Source: Marinobacterium sedimentorum
GTDB taxonomy: Bacteria > Pseudomonadota > Gammaproteobacteria > Pseudomonadales > Balneatricaceae
Direction: 5' to 3'
Assembly: GCF_024267675.1 (NCBI RefSeq)
Contig: NZ_JALDYX010000024.1
Location: forward strand, 1 to 64,000
DNA: 64,000 bases
A program made the position numbers and the translations under genes. Shown in pieces: positions 35,199-43,694 of the stretch; the first letter of the stretch is position 1, and each line of letters opens with the position of its first letter. The notes under the pieces were generated by a model, which was not told the origin of the DNA, made no database searches, and was given only the letters and a program-made list of their open reading frames with translations.

Positions 35199-35210
35199 CA
35201 GCCTGCCGGA
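35195..35210. repeat. solo MITE end (copy 4)
   Basis: CTAGCAGCCTGCCGGA matches the left end of MITE copy 1 with one change; no matching right end follows. The preceding TAG is the antitoxin stop codon, just as copy 1 starts on a stop codon. It is probably a deletion remnant between antitoxin and toxin. Confidence 0.6.
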
Positions 35211-35262
35211 CATGAGCTGTCAGATTACGAATCGTCTATGCAATTTTTACAGGCCCTGATCC

Positions 35263-35946
35263 ATGCATGCCATGCCGGCACTGATCGACCTTGACTGGGA
35301 CAAGGCGCACCGTCTGGTCCCGAGCCACTTCCCGCCCATCAGTCTGTTTGAAACCGTGGCCGATCCCGAGGACCTCGAGATCCTGTATGCCGTGGAAGCC
35401 CTGACCAATGATCGCCTGCGCGATGAAGCCGGCGACCTGCGCCTGGTTGCAACATCCGACCGGATATCGGGCCCGGGCTCTACACCCGTTATGGCGGCCT
35501 TTACCCATATCGGCGTTGCGAGCCGATTCACTGATGGGCATTATGGCGTCTACTACGCAGCCCGCACCCTGCAAACCGCCATCGCCGAAACCCGATATCA
35601 CCGCGAAGCCTTCCTGCGGGCAACCCAGGAACCCGATACCGAACTCACATTGCGTGAATATATCGGCAAGGTGGTACAACCGCTACACGATATACGGGGC
35701 CAGGGGTATTGGGAGTTGCACCAACCAGACGATTACAGCCCTTCGCAGCGTTTTGCTCGCCAGCTGCGCGAGCAGGAAAGCCCCGGCCTGTATTATTCCA
35801 GCGTGCGGGACCCAGGCGGAGAATGTCTTGCCGCCTTCAAGCCCCGCGCCCTGAGCATCCCTGTACAGGGCTGCCATTACCGCTACGTCTGGAGCGGCCA
35901 TGCTCAGGCCATTACCGCCGTATTGAAGGTCGAAGCTGTGGCCTGA
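35263..35946 (+). CDS. RES-domain toxin (NAD+-degrading family)
   Basis: 227 aa. RES toxins are ADP-ribosyltransferase-fold enzymes that deplete NAD+ and stop growth. The three family residues are visible in order: Arg in GVASRFTDGHYGVYYAA, Glu in TAIAETRYH, Ser in GLYYSSVRDPGGECLAAF. The active site appears intact. It lies 64 nt after its antitoxin, with a MITE end between them. A second start codon three residues in is possible. Confidence 0.87.
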   Translation: MHAMPALIDLDWDKAHRLVPSHFPPISLFETVADPEDLEILYAVEALTNDRLRDEAGDLRLVATSDRISGPGSTPVMAAFTHIGVASRFTDGHYGVYYAARTLQTAIAETRYHREAFLRATQEPDTELTLREYIGKVVQPLHDIRGQGYWELHQPDDYSPSQRFARQLREQESPGLYYSSVRDPGGECLAAFKPRALSIPVQGCHYRYVWSGHAQAITAVLKVEAVA

Positions 35947-36053
35947 GTCTTCAAATAGAATGCAGTATACCTATTTGAACAGAGCGCGAAGCAGGGCGCC
36001 TGACACCCCAGAATCGGCCGAAGCCAGACAGACGCCTGCCGTCTACCACGCCG

Positions 36054-36833
36054 TTACAAGGCGCTGGAAAAGACCTTTTTCAGCAGATCGGTACTGCGTG
36101 CTGCAGGGTTTTCACGAATTCGCTTTTCCTCTGCGGCAATCATCGCAAACAAGCCGTCCGTTGCCTGCTCGGTAACATAAGTATCAAGATCCAAAGAGCC
36201 CAGACTTGATAGATTTCCCAGCATTCCGGCATTGCCCGTCATGCTTTTATAGGCGCTGGTAACTCCTACATTGTCCGTAGATTCAGCAACGATGGGGCGC
36301 ATCAGCGCATTCAGCTTGTCGCCGTTCTTCTTGCGCAGATATTGGGTTGCTGCATCGTCCGGCCCCCGCAAAATACTGCGGACATCCTCAAGGGACATGT
36401 CGCGAATAGTCTCGACGAACAGATTACTGGCCAGCGGAACGGCCTGTTCGGCGGCACGGTTCATGGATGTGATGAAGTTGTCTGCCAAAGCTCCCTGGCC
36501 CGTCGCCCGCAGGCCTTTTTCAACGATCTGCAGCTGCGATGGCAAGGAAATGCGTACCGCCGGGTTATCAAGGTATCCACCTTCGGACCCCAGCGAGGCA
36601 ATAGCCGTTCTGGAGCCCTGAATCAGCGCTTCCTTCAGGCCGCTAGTGATATCGCTGTCGGAAAGGCCAGCGATGGCGGCATTGGTTGCGGTTGTCCCGC
36701 TCGGAGCCTGGCTCTGCGTTATGGTTTCCTGCGCCTTGTTGAGCACAGCTTTCCAATCCGCCTGAGTACTCAAGGATACGCCCAGCAGGCTAGCAATAAG
36801 GACAGGTGTCGATAGCAGACGCGACGGTAACAT
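36054..36833 (-). CDS. DUF4197 domain exported protein
   Basis: 259 aa from ATG 36833, which has GGAG 6 nt upstream; longer readings run into unsupported sequence. A signal peptide (MLPSRLLSTPVLIASLLGVS) precedes the DUF4197 body: GLKEALIQGSRTAIASLGSE, YLDNPAVRISLPSQLQIVEK and the TDGLFAMIAAEEKRIRENPA C terminus. The family is periplasmic and of unknown function. Its start region lies about 350 nt from the dif site. Confidence 0.88.
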   Translation of the reverse strand: MLPSRLLSTPVLIASLLGVSLSTQADWKAVLNKAQETITQSQAPSGTTATNAAIAGLSDSDITSGLKEALIQGSRTAIASLGSEGGYLDNPAVRISLPSQLQIVEKGLRATGQGALADNFITSMNRAAEQAVPLASNLFVETIRDMSLEDVRSILRGPDDAATQYLRKKNGDKLNALMRPIVAESTDNVGVTSAYKSMTGNAGMLGNLSSLGSLDLDTYVTEQATDGLFAMIAAEEKRIRENPAARSTDLLKKVFSSAL

Positions 36834-37184
36834 GGGTGCTCCAAAGTGGGTTTCAAGATGGACGAGAGTATAGAGGATCTTACTGATCCTATTTTGGCTT
36901 TCTAGCATGCAGCCTGGATACGACAACAGCGAGCGGACAGCTCCAGCTGAGCTCGACCGGAAGGTGCGCCAGGTTGCATTATGTGACGTTTGACCCACGA
37001 AACCAGAATCTTCGCGACTGTCCGCACGGGCGCCATAGCCGGTGGTATCACATAGATAATTCTGGATCGGATATCTGCTTGGCAGGCTCCAGGCAGTCTT
37101 GGATTCAAGCCGGCGAAGCCCTTAAAACCATAAATGAAGTGAGTACTAGCAGCAGGAAATGAGCCCTAATTTAAACAAATAACA

Positions 37185-37212
37185 ACTGCGCATAATGTAT
37201 ATTATGTTAAAT
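37185..37212 (+). other. dif: dif site (XerC/XerD chromosome-dimer resolution site)
   Basis: 28 bp: XerC arm ACTGCGCATAA, central TGTATA, XerD arm TTATGTTAAAT. The inner 26 bases equal the E. coli dif site as I know it; only the first two bases differ (AC for GG). Gammaproteobacterial dif sites are this conserved. It may be the chromosomal terminus site or a dif copy carried by an Xer-using element, since the accessory island begins immediately to the right. Confidence 0.88.
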
Positions 37213-37615
37213 AACGTAATTGCGTATTGGTGTAATGTGCGAGTGTGTCGTGTCGTTTGTCGCTTCCAGTTTCAAACGGAACTCGTTCAGCCAAAACTGG
37301 AATCTCTCGAACAGCCCTTTAACCCAAGTGCCATGTACCCTTCAGTCAGATGACGACATGACCGTCCGAAGCATGTTTTCCAGTTTTAACCTGAATTCTG
37401 CGAACTCCTGCATTTGCAGTGCATCAGCCGCTTCAAGTTGAAGCTGAGATTCGGTCTCACCGCCGTTTGAATCGCTCCAGGGCATGCCCTGCGTGGCTGT
37501 CACGCACATTGGCAGCCCAGCCAAAAAAGCCTGTCTCAAATTATGCGTGAGACTCCCGTGCTGCACCTGTCACCCACTGTGAATCAGCCGGCAATTCTGA
37601 GTCATGCCGAACACT

Positions 37616-37681
37616 CGTGCGGAGAGTCGCGAAGATTTCGGTTTCGCGGACCAAGTCCCGCTCAACGCGATTCAGCGCACG
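37616..37681 (+). ncRNA. candidate structured RNA or ssDNA element, copy A
   Basis: An outer stem CGTGCG/CGCACG, a tandem GA/AG internal loop, then GAGTCGC/GCGATTC (one G-U pair) enclose an inner hairpin GCGGAC/GTCCCGC. Copy B at 42868-42934 preserves the whole fold with different bases in the second stem and in a variable arm. Confidence 0.45.
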
Positions 37682-38296
37682 ACCGATCTATGCAAATAAA
37701 TCGCTAAAGGCAGCATGGCTTGGTTGGGATACACAGAGGCTCAACTTATGTCGCGCGTCAGGGGTCGCTTCGCGTTATAGGCAGCCTGGTTCTCAGCGAT
37801 TGCCTGAACTGCTCGCGATCTATTAATCATAGCGTGGTATCAATTGCCGCACTTATTGATTGCTACGCCTGAAGACAATGCGGCTGCTGGTATGGAGCCT
37901 GTGCGCAGAAAATGGATTCCCCAACAGCCAAATACAAATCGAATACTACCTCAGGGCCTGGAAACACTACGTAACGCGGCCATTTCTGCGCCGATTAACG
38001 CCAAAGAGGACCGTCCTTTTTCTCAATCGCGCACAGCTCAGCATATTTCATAGCAGTTTTTGTGATAACTGCGCGCAGTTCACAGCGGATTGAATCATAT
38101 TGCAGTAATAAGGATCGAATGCCCCCATAATTCAACGAAGTTGTTCCGATAACGCCACTAAATTGCTGGCGTTAGCATATGTCGAATCTCCAGCAGGCTT
38201 TGCGATTCAGCAACGTGATGTGTGGTGAGCGACCCAGGCACAGAAGCACACGATGCGCGTAGTTAATTGGCTATTTATACTATTAAAAACAAATAG

Positions 38297-38342
38297 ATAT
38301 GTCGCTATGCCGATAAATTGCGTTATCGGCATAGCTACATAT
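38297..38342 (-). terminator. 20-bp hairpin downstream of truncated brxL
   Basis: ATATGT-C-GCTATGCCGATAA pairs with its complement (one mismatch) around the loop ATTGCG. On the minus strand the hairpin is followed by T-rich sequence (CTATTTGTTTTTAAT), so it could end transcription coming from the brxL remnant. The hairpin and its flank TACATATGCAGGGCGGGAT recur at 43695. Confidence 0.55.
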
Positions 38343-38462
38343 GCAGGGCGGGATCTGGTCATAAAATACAGAATACGTACTAAAGGTTTTTATCTGCCCT
38401 ATCCATTACAAGCAGCAACGTTCGACAGAGTTCCCGTTGCCACCGCATCTCGGTAGCCAGTT

Positions 38463-39179
38463 TCAATCCACGCCCAGCGCCTTGTACACGGCATCCACAG
38501 GATCGGCATAGAAGCTTGTCTGGAACTTGGTAAACAATTCCGCCGGGATGGTTGGAATATCGACCGCGCTACTCATTGGCAGCGTCACCCTTTTGCCGCC
38601 AGCATCGAAGGCGACTTGCAGGCATTCGGCAATACTCTGCACCGGCGCGACGCTTCCGCCCAGGCTCATATCACCCAGCACGACCATCTGGCCCTGTGCG
38701 GGCCTGCCCATCAGCGCTGAGGCAAATGCCACCAGGCTGGCCAGCGCCATATGATTCAGGGGGCCTGAGTTTTGCAATTCGACCACATGCAGATGGAAAT
38801 TGTGGTCCATCACTTTGGCCGAGGCGCTGATGCGGGAAGCGTTGGCTTTGAAGTAATCGAAGGCGATCTTGATCTGCTCCTTCGCTGCGCCGGAGTTCCA
38901 TAGCCCGGAGGTGGCCAGTTTACCGGATCCCTTGGTGACCTGAAGTTCCAGGCGGTACAGCCCAGGCATGCCTTTATTACTGAGGCCTATGGTATGGATG
39001 AAGCCAGGTTTGCCGGGACCCTCAGGAATCAGGGCACCACCGCCCTGCTCTTTTACCATGACGAAATGCTCTTCCAGGCTGTCATTGTCGATGTAGCTAA
39101 AGTGCACGTCGTAGAATTCCATTCCACCGATCTTCTTCAGCTGTTCCTTTACGCGACGGCGCACCTGATTGTGAATCGT
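38463..39179 (-). pseudogene. brxL: truncated brxL (C-terminal Lon-like protease domain only)
   Basis: BrxL is the Lon-like AAA+ protein of BREX phage-defence systems, about 680 aa. Here only about 235 C-terminal residues remain, from NQVRRRVKEQLKKIGGMEFY to the end KALGVD. The Lon-like region GDMSLGGSVAPVQSIAECLQ and LPMSSAVDIPTIPAELFTKF is well kept. The upstream frame hits a stop at 39180-39182, and the only start is an internal GTG at 39164. The AAA+ part is missing, replaced by the end of the primase-helicase gene 40 nt upstream. No other BREX genes are present. Confidence 0.82.
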
Positions 39180-39218
39180 TCACCAGGTTCGGAGGACTCG
39201 ATCAGCCTGATTTTGCGA

Positions 39219-41633
39219 TTACGTTTGGAGCTGCAACTCAAGCGTACATTCGGGTTCATCTTGATCAGGAAATCTAACGTCATATCCCATCGCGGCATAG
39301 CCTTTCTCCCGCTTCTGGAACATGCGCTGCAACATCGGTAACGAGGAGTCCAAGTAGTCATATATCGTGACAGCCTCTTTACCCTCCACTTCCCGATGGA
39401 GACGGCCTGCATACTGCGCCAGTGAACCTTTCCAGGCAATGGGTAGCGCGAGAAACAGCGTATCCAATCGTGGTAGGTCAAAGCCTTCACCGACGTATTT
39501 GCCCGTGGCGACGACCACTTGGACCGAGGCCAACTGCTCGTTTGCACTCTTGCGTTCTGAGGCGCGCATTGCGCCCCTCAACATCAGAACCCTGAGCTCT
39601 TGAGACGCCAGGAGCTGCGCCAACGCTTCGGCATGTTCACGCCGCTCGGTCAGCAACAGCGGATGGCGCCCTCGCTTTACTGCGTTGACGACATCTTCGG
39701 CTATAGCTGCATTACGTTCTCCGTTTGTCGCCAACCACCGATAGACCGATGCGATATGCGGGCGCTCATCAGATAGCCTCAGCTCGGCCGGAGGCTGATC
39801 ATAGCGCTGGTTAACAAACACAGTTTGCTGGAATTTTGCACCCTGCTCCGCTTTGACTTTGTGGCGGATGGGGCCAGCAACCATGAACATAATTTTCTGA
39901 TGGCCATCCTGCCTATCTGGTGTTGCGGTGAGACCTACTATGTATTTAGCCCTGACTTCGTTGAGCAGCATTTCATATCGTGGTGCGGAGATATGGTGGC
40001 ACTCGTCGATTATGACCTGACCATACCGCTGAACGTATTCGGAGACGGTATTGTCCTTCTTGTTGATCAGGCTCTGGTAGGTCGCAATGTCGATTTCTTC
40101 GGTCGGCTTCTTCTTTCCGCCACCGATGATTCCAACATTTACACCGGTGGTGAACGACTGGATGCGTTCATTCCATTGGTCGAGTAATTGACGGCTGTGG
40201 GTCAGGATCAGGGTGTTCACACGACGCTTGGCGATGAGCCCGATCGCCGTCACCGTTTTGCCGAAGGCCGTGGGGGCATGCAGGATACCGGTATCATGCT
40301 CGGCCAGTGCATCAATCGCTCGACTCTGGCCCGGTCGCAAATTCCCCAGAAATGCCATTTCGTTAAGTTGCTGGCCGCTATGCCGGTGATCCTCGATTTC
40401 GATCTGTATTTGCTGCTCCTTCAGCAGATCTTTCACATCATCCAGGCATCCGCGCGGGAGTGACAGGTACCCCTGCTCGATTCGAGCACAGGTGATAAAG
40501 CGCGGTATGCCATGGGTCGAAAAGCGAAGTGCCTGGGTTTTGAAGAACACCGGATTCGAAAAGCTGGCCAGCCGCTTCAGCCTTGCAATCAGGGGCGCCG
40601 GGATAGCGTCCTGTTTGATATAGATGTGATTGGCCAATGTTAGCGTGACACTCTCGGGGCAGTCTTCAATACGGTCACGGTCACGGTCGCTGCGTAGTCC
40701 TTGCTCCCAGGGCGGACGTTCGTCGATTGTCGCAGGCCGTTCCGGCTCAAGCTCTCGTAGCAATCTGGACAGACTGACAGCGGACAAGCGGCCAAGTTGT
40801 GACAAAAAGCGCCATTGATCGGGGTATGCATGAAGATCGGCGTCTACGAACAGGCTGTTACCCTGCCTTCGGGCCTGGTGCTGAAGCGGTAAGGCTATCA
40901 AATTGCCGAAACCGCCTTCCGGCATATGATCCTGATTGGGAAATAGCCGATCGTAGGAGTCGAAGGAGAGCCCGGGATGGATCTCCATTGCCTTGTCGAG
41001 AAGAGCGAAGCCCAGACGGCGCGCATCCTGGGCCAGCACCAGTTCAGAGAAAAAGATCCAGAGATGAGCCCCGTTGCCGGACCGCGATATTTCGACTGCG
41101 TGAGGTATCGATGCCTGGTGGCACACTTTCGCCATGGCCTTAACGGCATCCTGCCATCCCGTCTTGTCAAAGTCCGCAGCCAGTAAGTGACATCGGTTCC
41201 CCGGTAATAACGGATAGAGCCCAACCACCTGCTTTCCGACCAGGTGTTCGTATATCACCTGCTCATCGAGCGTTTTGAAGTGCTTATGGCCGCAGTTACC
41301 GCATTTTACTTTCGGCTTCTTACAAATGCCGGGTAGCCATTCGTTGTGACAGGCAACGGAATAACCGTGACGCCCCTGGGCGTTTTGCCAGCGTACGGCA
41401 AACAAGTCGCTGCGCCCCCTGAAGAGATCGCGGAACAACTTTACCCTTTGTTCTGGGCTGAGTAGCAGCTGCGCATGGGCTAGAGGTGTACGCAGTAGCG
41501 CCTGCTTTCGCTGGACCAGCCGTTGCTTCTCGGCTTCGAGCTCGGCCAGCCGCTTGTCTATGGCTGTCAGTTCTTCCTGTGTGGCCGTAGGACTATCGAA
41601 TGCAGGCATGGAGAAAGCTGGCGACCGGAACAA
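39219..41633 (-). CDS. TOTE-type archaeo-eukaryotic primase fused to SF2 DEAD/DEAH helicase
   Basis: 804 aa. After a coiled-coil start (residues 18-48) comes a Cys cluster (C95, C104, C111, C114), then an AEP primase domain: metal-binding ADFD (153-156), SRSGNGAHLWIFF (183-195) and LFPNQD (230-235). An SF2 helicase follows: APTAFGKT (453-460), Walker B DECHH (543-547), LTATP (568-572), and AGRLHR near 735. This matches the primase-helicase called TOTE conflict-system protein. It starts 17 nt after higA and was probably transcribed with higBA. All active-site motifs look intact. A C-terminal fragment recurs at 48593-49002. Confidence 0.85.
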   Translation of the reverse strand: MFRSPAFSMPAFDSPTATQEELTAIDKRLAELEAEKQRLVQRKQALLRTPLAHAQLLLSPEQRVKLFRDLFRGRSDLFAVRWQNAQGRHGYSVACHNEWLPGICKKPKVKCGNCGHKHFKTLDEQVIYEHLVGKQVVGLYPLLPGNRCHLLAADFDKTGWQDAVKAMAKVCHQASIPHAVEISRSGNGAHLWIFFSELVLAQDARRLGFALLDKAMEIHPGLSFDSYDRLFPNQDHMPEGGFGNLIALPLQHQARRQGNSLFVDADLHAYPDQWRFLSQLGRLSAVSLSRLLRELEPERPATIDERPPWEQGLRSDRDRDRIEDCPESVTLTLANHIYIKQDAIPAPLIARLKRLASFSNPVFFKTQALRFSTHGIPRFITCARIEQGYLSLPRGCLDDVKDLLKEQQIQIEIEDHRHSGQQLNEMAFLGNLRPGQSRAIDALAEHDTGILHAPTAFGKTVTAIGLIAKRRVNTLILTHSRQLLDQWNERIQSFTTGVNVGIIGGGKKKPTEEIDIATYQSLINKKDNTVSEYVQRYGQVIIDECHHISAPRYEMLLNEVRAKYIVGLTATPDRQDGHQKIMFMVAGPIRHKVKAEQGAKFQQTVFVNQRYDQPPAELRLSDERPHIASVYRWLATNGERNAAIAEDVVNAVKRGRHPLLLTERREHAEALAQLLASQELRVLMLRGAMRASERKSANEQLASVQVVVATGKYVGEGFDLPRLDTLFLALPIAWKGSLAQYAGRLHREVEGKEAVTIYDYLDSSLPMLQRMFQKREKGYAAMGYDVRFPDQDEPECTLELQLQT

Positions 41634-41650
41634 CGAATCGCCTCTTTACA

Positions 41651-42022
41651 TTATGCATGGGTCTGGCGAGGCGGCTTGATCAATGACTCGGCTGGAATGC
41701 CGAGCTCCTGATTGAGTTTCCAGATCATTTTCAGTGTCAGTGAACGCTTGTGATTGAGGACCTCATACACACGGTTGCGCTTGCCGATCATCGGTTCCAG
41801 ATCTTTCGCTGTGAGGCCTTTCTGTTCCATCTCGAACTTGATGGCTTCCACAGGGTCGGGAAGATTTAGGGGGTAATGCTTGCTTTCGTAAGCCTCGACC
41901 AGCGTGACCAGGACGTCGAGCTTTTCGCCTTCGGGCGTGCCTGGCTCCGCCATCATCAGCATTTCGATTTCTTTCAGTGCCGCACGATAGTCGGCATCAG
42001 TGCGAATCGGTTTGATGTCCAT
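41651..42022 (-). CDS. higA: HigA-type antitoxin
   Basis: 123 aa with a C-terminal helix-turn-helix (KFEMEQKGLTAKDLEPMIGK, then RNRVYEVLNHKRSLTLKMIW), the HigA pattern of N-terminal toxin-binding part and C-terminal DNA-binding part. It lies 18 nt after higB, the reverse gene order that marks higBA systems, and 17 nt before the primase-helicase gene. Confidence 0.88.
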   Translation of the reverse strand: MDIKPIRTDADYRAALKEIEMLMMAEPGTPEGEKLDVLVTLVEAYESKHYPLNLPDPVEAIKFEMEQKGLTAKDLEPMIGKRNRVYEVLNHKRSLTLKMIWKLNQELGIPAESLIKPPRQTHA

Positions 42023-42040
42023 CTTCCGTTACCTCTGGCG

Positions 42041-42343
42041 TTATATCGTCTCGACGTCGATCTGGTCATACTGGGCATGGGTGCCGACAAAGCGGATGTA
42101 GACCACGCGATAGGCATAGTTGATCCAGACCACCAACCGGTACTTATTCCCGGCTATGTTGAACACCACCCTGCCATCCTTGAGTATGCTGGCATTTCGG
42201 AAGTCCTGCTTGACCTCGGCGGGCGAGCTCCAGTCAGCTTTCAGTGTGTGCCTGTACCAGGCCAGTATCGGCTCCGTGGCATCGCCGTACGCAGGGTTGT
42301 CTTCCCAGAAGGACTTCAATGTCGACAGGGCAATGATTCTCAT
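42041..42343 (-). CDS. higB: HigB-type mRNA-interferase toxin
   Basis: 100 aa of the RelE/HigB fold; the family cleaves mRNA on the ribosome. Recognisable segments are MRIIALSTLKSFWEDNP at the N terminus, VVFNIAGNKYRLVVWINYAY and VYIRFVGTHAQYDQID at the C terminus. Promoter and operator lie just upstream. Fragments of the same gene occur at 44955 and 51066, so this is the only intact copy. Confidence 0.9.
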   Translation of the reverse strand: MRIIALSTLKSFWEDNPAYGDATEPILAWYRHTLKADWSSPAEVKQDFRNASILKDGRVVFNIAGNKYRLVVWINYAYRVVYIRFVGTHAQYDQIDVETI

Positions 42344-42349
42344 AAACGG

Positions 42350-42378
42350 ATTTTAGTCCCAAAATGGGACCATGACAA
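42350..42378 (-). promoter_or_regulatory. higBA promoter with internal operator palindrome
   Basis: On the minus strand, TTGTCA (42378-42373) and TAAAAT (42355-42350) are 17 nt apart. The spacer contains the palindrome GTCCCA-TTT-TGGGAC, placed to block RNA polymerase when bound, presumably by HigA. A degenerate copy occurs before the higB remnant at 45020-45040. Confidence 0.7.
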
Positions 42379-42452
42379 GGTTCGAATTGAGTCGGTGTCG
42401 TTCCCACGCCGAGCAGGTGTTTGATTGTCTCCAGCATCAGCCGACACGCTAT

Positions 42453-42483
42453 CGGCACCGGCACCGGCACCGGCACCGGCACC
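42453..42483. repeat. CGGCAC hexamer, five tandem copies
   Basis: CGGCAC repeated five times, plus one C, in the intergenic region between higB and tail B. Outside any gene; probably slippage-prone. Confidence 0.9.
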
Positions 42484-42867
42484 CAAGCTATTAAATTGAC
42501 AACCCTACTTCCTGTCCATAATCTTTGCCTATAGGCACTACGAATACGCAGTCTCAAATCAAATTAGCGGACAGGTCCCCGATGTGGCGGTTCGGCAAAA
42601 TTCAGCTTTAAACTGGAAATCTGCGGTAAAATTCAGGTTTAAACTGGAAACGTAAGTTGTTACCGACTGGAAAGAATTCGCTAAGCCTTTGATTCATAAT
42701 GCATCAAAGTTCAGTTTTAAACTGGAATCGACACAAGTTAAGGATGAGATCGGGTCTCATGGCTATTGGGTTTGCTCTAGACCATGTAGGCCCTGGTCTC
42801 TGGCACCCCTGTCTCGCGAAACCCCAAAACCCAGCTAACGATGAGATTCTGCTGTTTCCATGCCGCT

Positions 42868-42934
42868 CGTGCGGAGAGTCGCCAAGAATACTTCTTTGCG
42901 GACCAAAGTCCCGCTCAACGCGACTCAGCGCACG
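42868..42934 (+). ncRNA. candidate structured RNA or ssDNA element, copy B
   Basis: CGTGCG/CGCACG outer stem, tandem GA/AG internal loop, GAGTCGC/GCGACTC second stem (fully Watson-Crick here), a variable arm CAAGAA/TTCTTTG, and a conserved arm GCGGAC/GTCCCGC. Compare copy A at 37616-37681. Confidence 0.45.
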
Positions 42935-43694
42935 AAGTAATTCCGCTGACTATCGTGATTATGGCGCCACAACCGGTACGGTTCTGCTCACACGCTGCGG
43001 CCCAGGGTCGTGTATACGCGTATTGCTATGGCCGCCAAATTCGTAGTTATAGATTGTCTGAAGCCATCGCAGCAGCGACGCTCTGGCCTAGCAGCGCGGG
43101 ATTGCTGCTGAGGCGATACGAGTTGTCCGTAACTGCATCAATGGATAGTGGAACCCCATGCGGCCGCATTTATTGAGGCCGCAAGAAACGATGTGGCTTC
43201 TGATGTGAGGCCTGTTCCGAGGAAATGGGCTCATACGAACCAAATGTCGCGTCAATACGCGTTACATAGCCCTTGCTACGCCATCACCGACTTCAGCGCC
43301 AATTAATGCCTGCAGTAAGCCAGATTCGACCGCTCACTCAATCGCATAATCTACGGATGTTGATGTACGGTACGCAGCGCCCCAGAATCGTGGAGATAAT
43401 CGCAGTATAAGCAACTGTTACCTGGCACTGGGCCCATGAACTCGAATTCTTAGCGACTCTACCCACAGGACGCTTCCTCGTTACGCTAATATCGGCGAGC
43501 TAGCCGGAATATCAGCATAATTACGTCGATTGGTGCGGTAATTGTTCTACGTTTGGCTCTGGACGGCGCCTAGGGCTATGCCTGATAACCTAATTGTCAT
43601 TCCTGAATTACGACGAAGTGCGATCAAGGCGCAGAAGCGACACCGTCGTATGCAACTTGCACACTACTTTTCCATTAAAAACAAAAAGATACTT

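Larger units (their letters stand above)
37213..38462. other. gene-poor tail A (1.25 kb) with hairpins and structured element
   Basis: No convincing gene. It contains copies of a TTCCAGTTTTAACCTGAATT motif (near 37378), a 66-nt folded element (37616-37681), a possible decayed protein segment near 37880-37960 (reads EPVRRKW), and a long hairpin (38297-38342). Order and sequence parallel tail B at 42558-43771. The stretch 36834-37184, left of dif, holds no feature I can name. Confidence 0.6.

Noticed and set aside
42453..42483. CRISPR array
   Set aside because: Hexamer repeats without spacers; no cas genes in the window.
43340..43370. A second dif-like site in tail B (CGCATAAT followed by ATGTTGATG)
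   Set aside because: Only fragments of both arms match and the central spacing is wrong; far weaker than 37185-37212.
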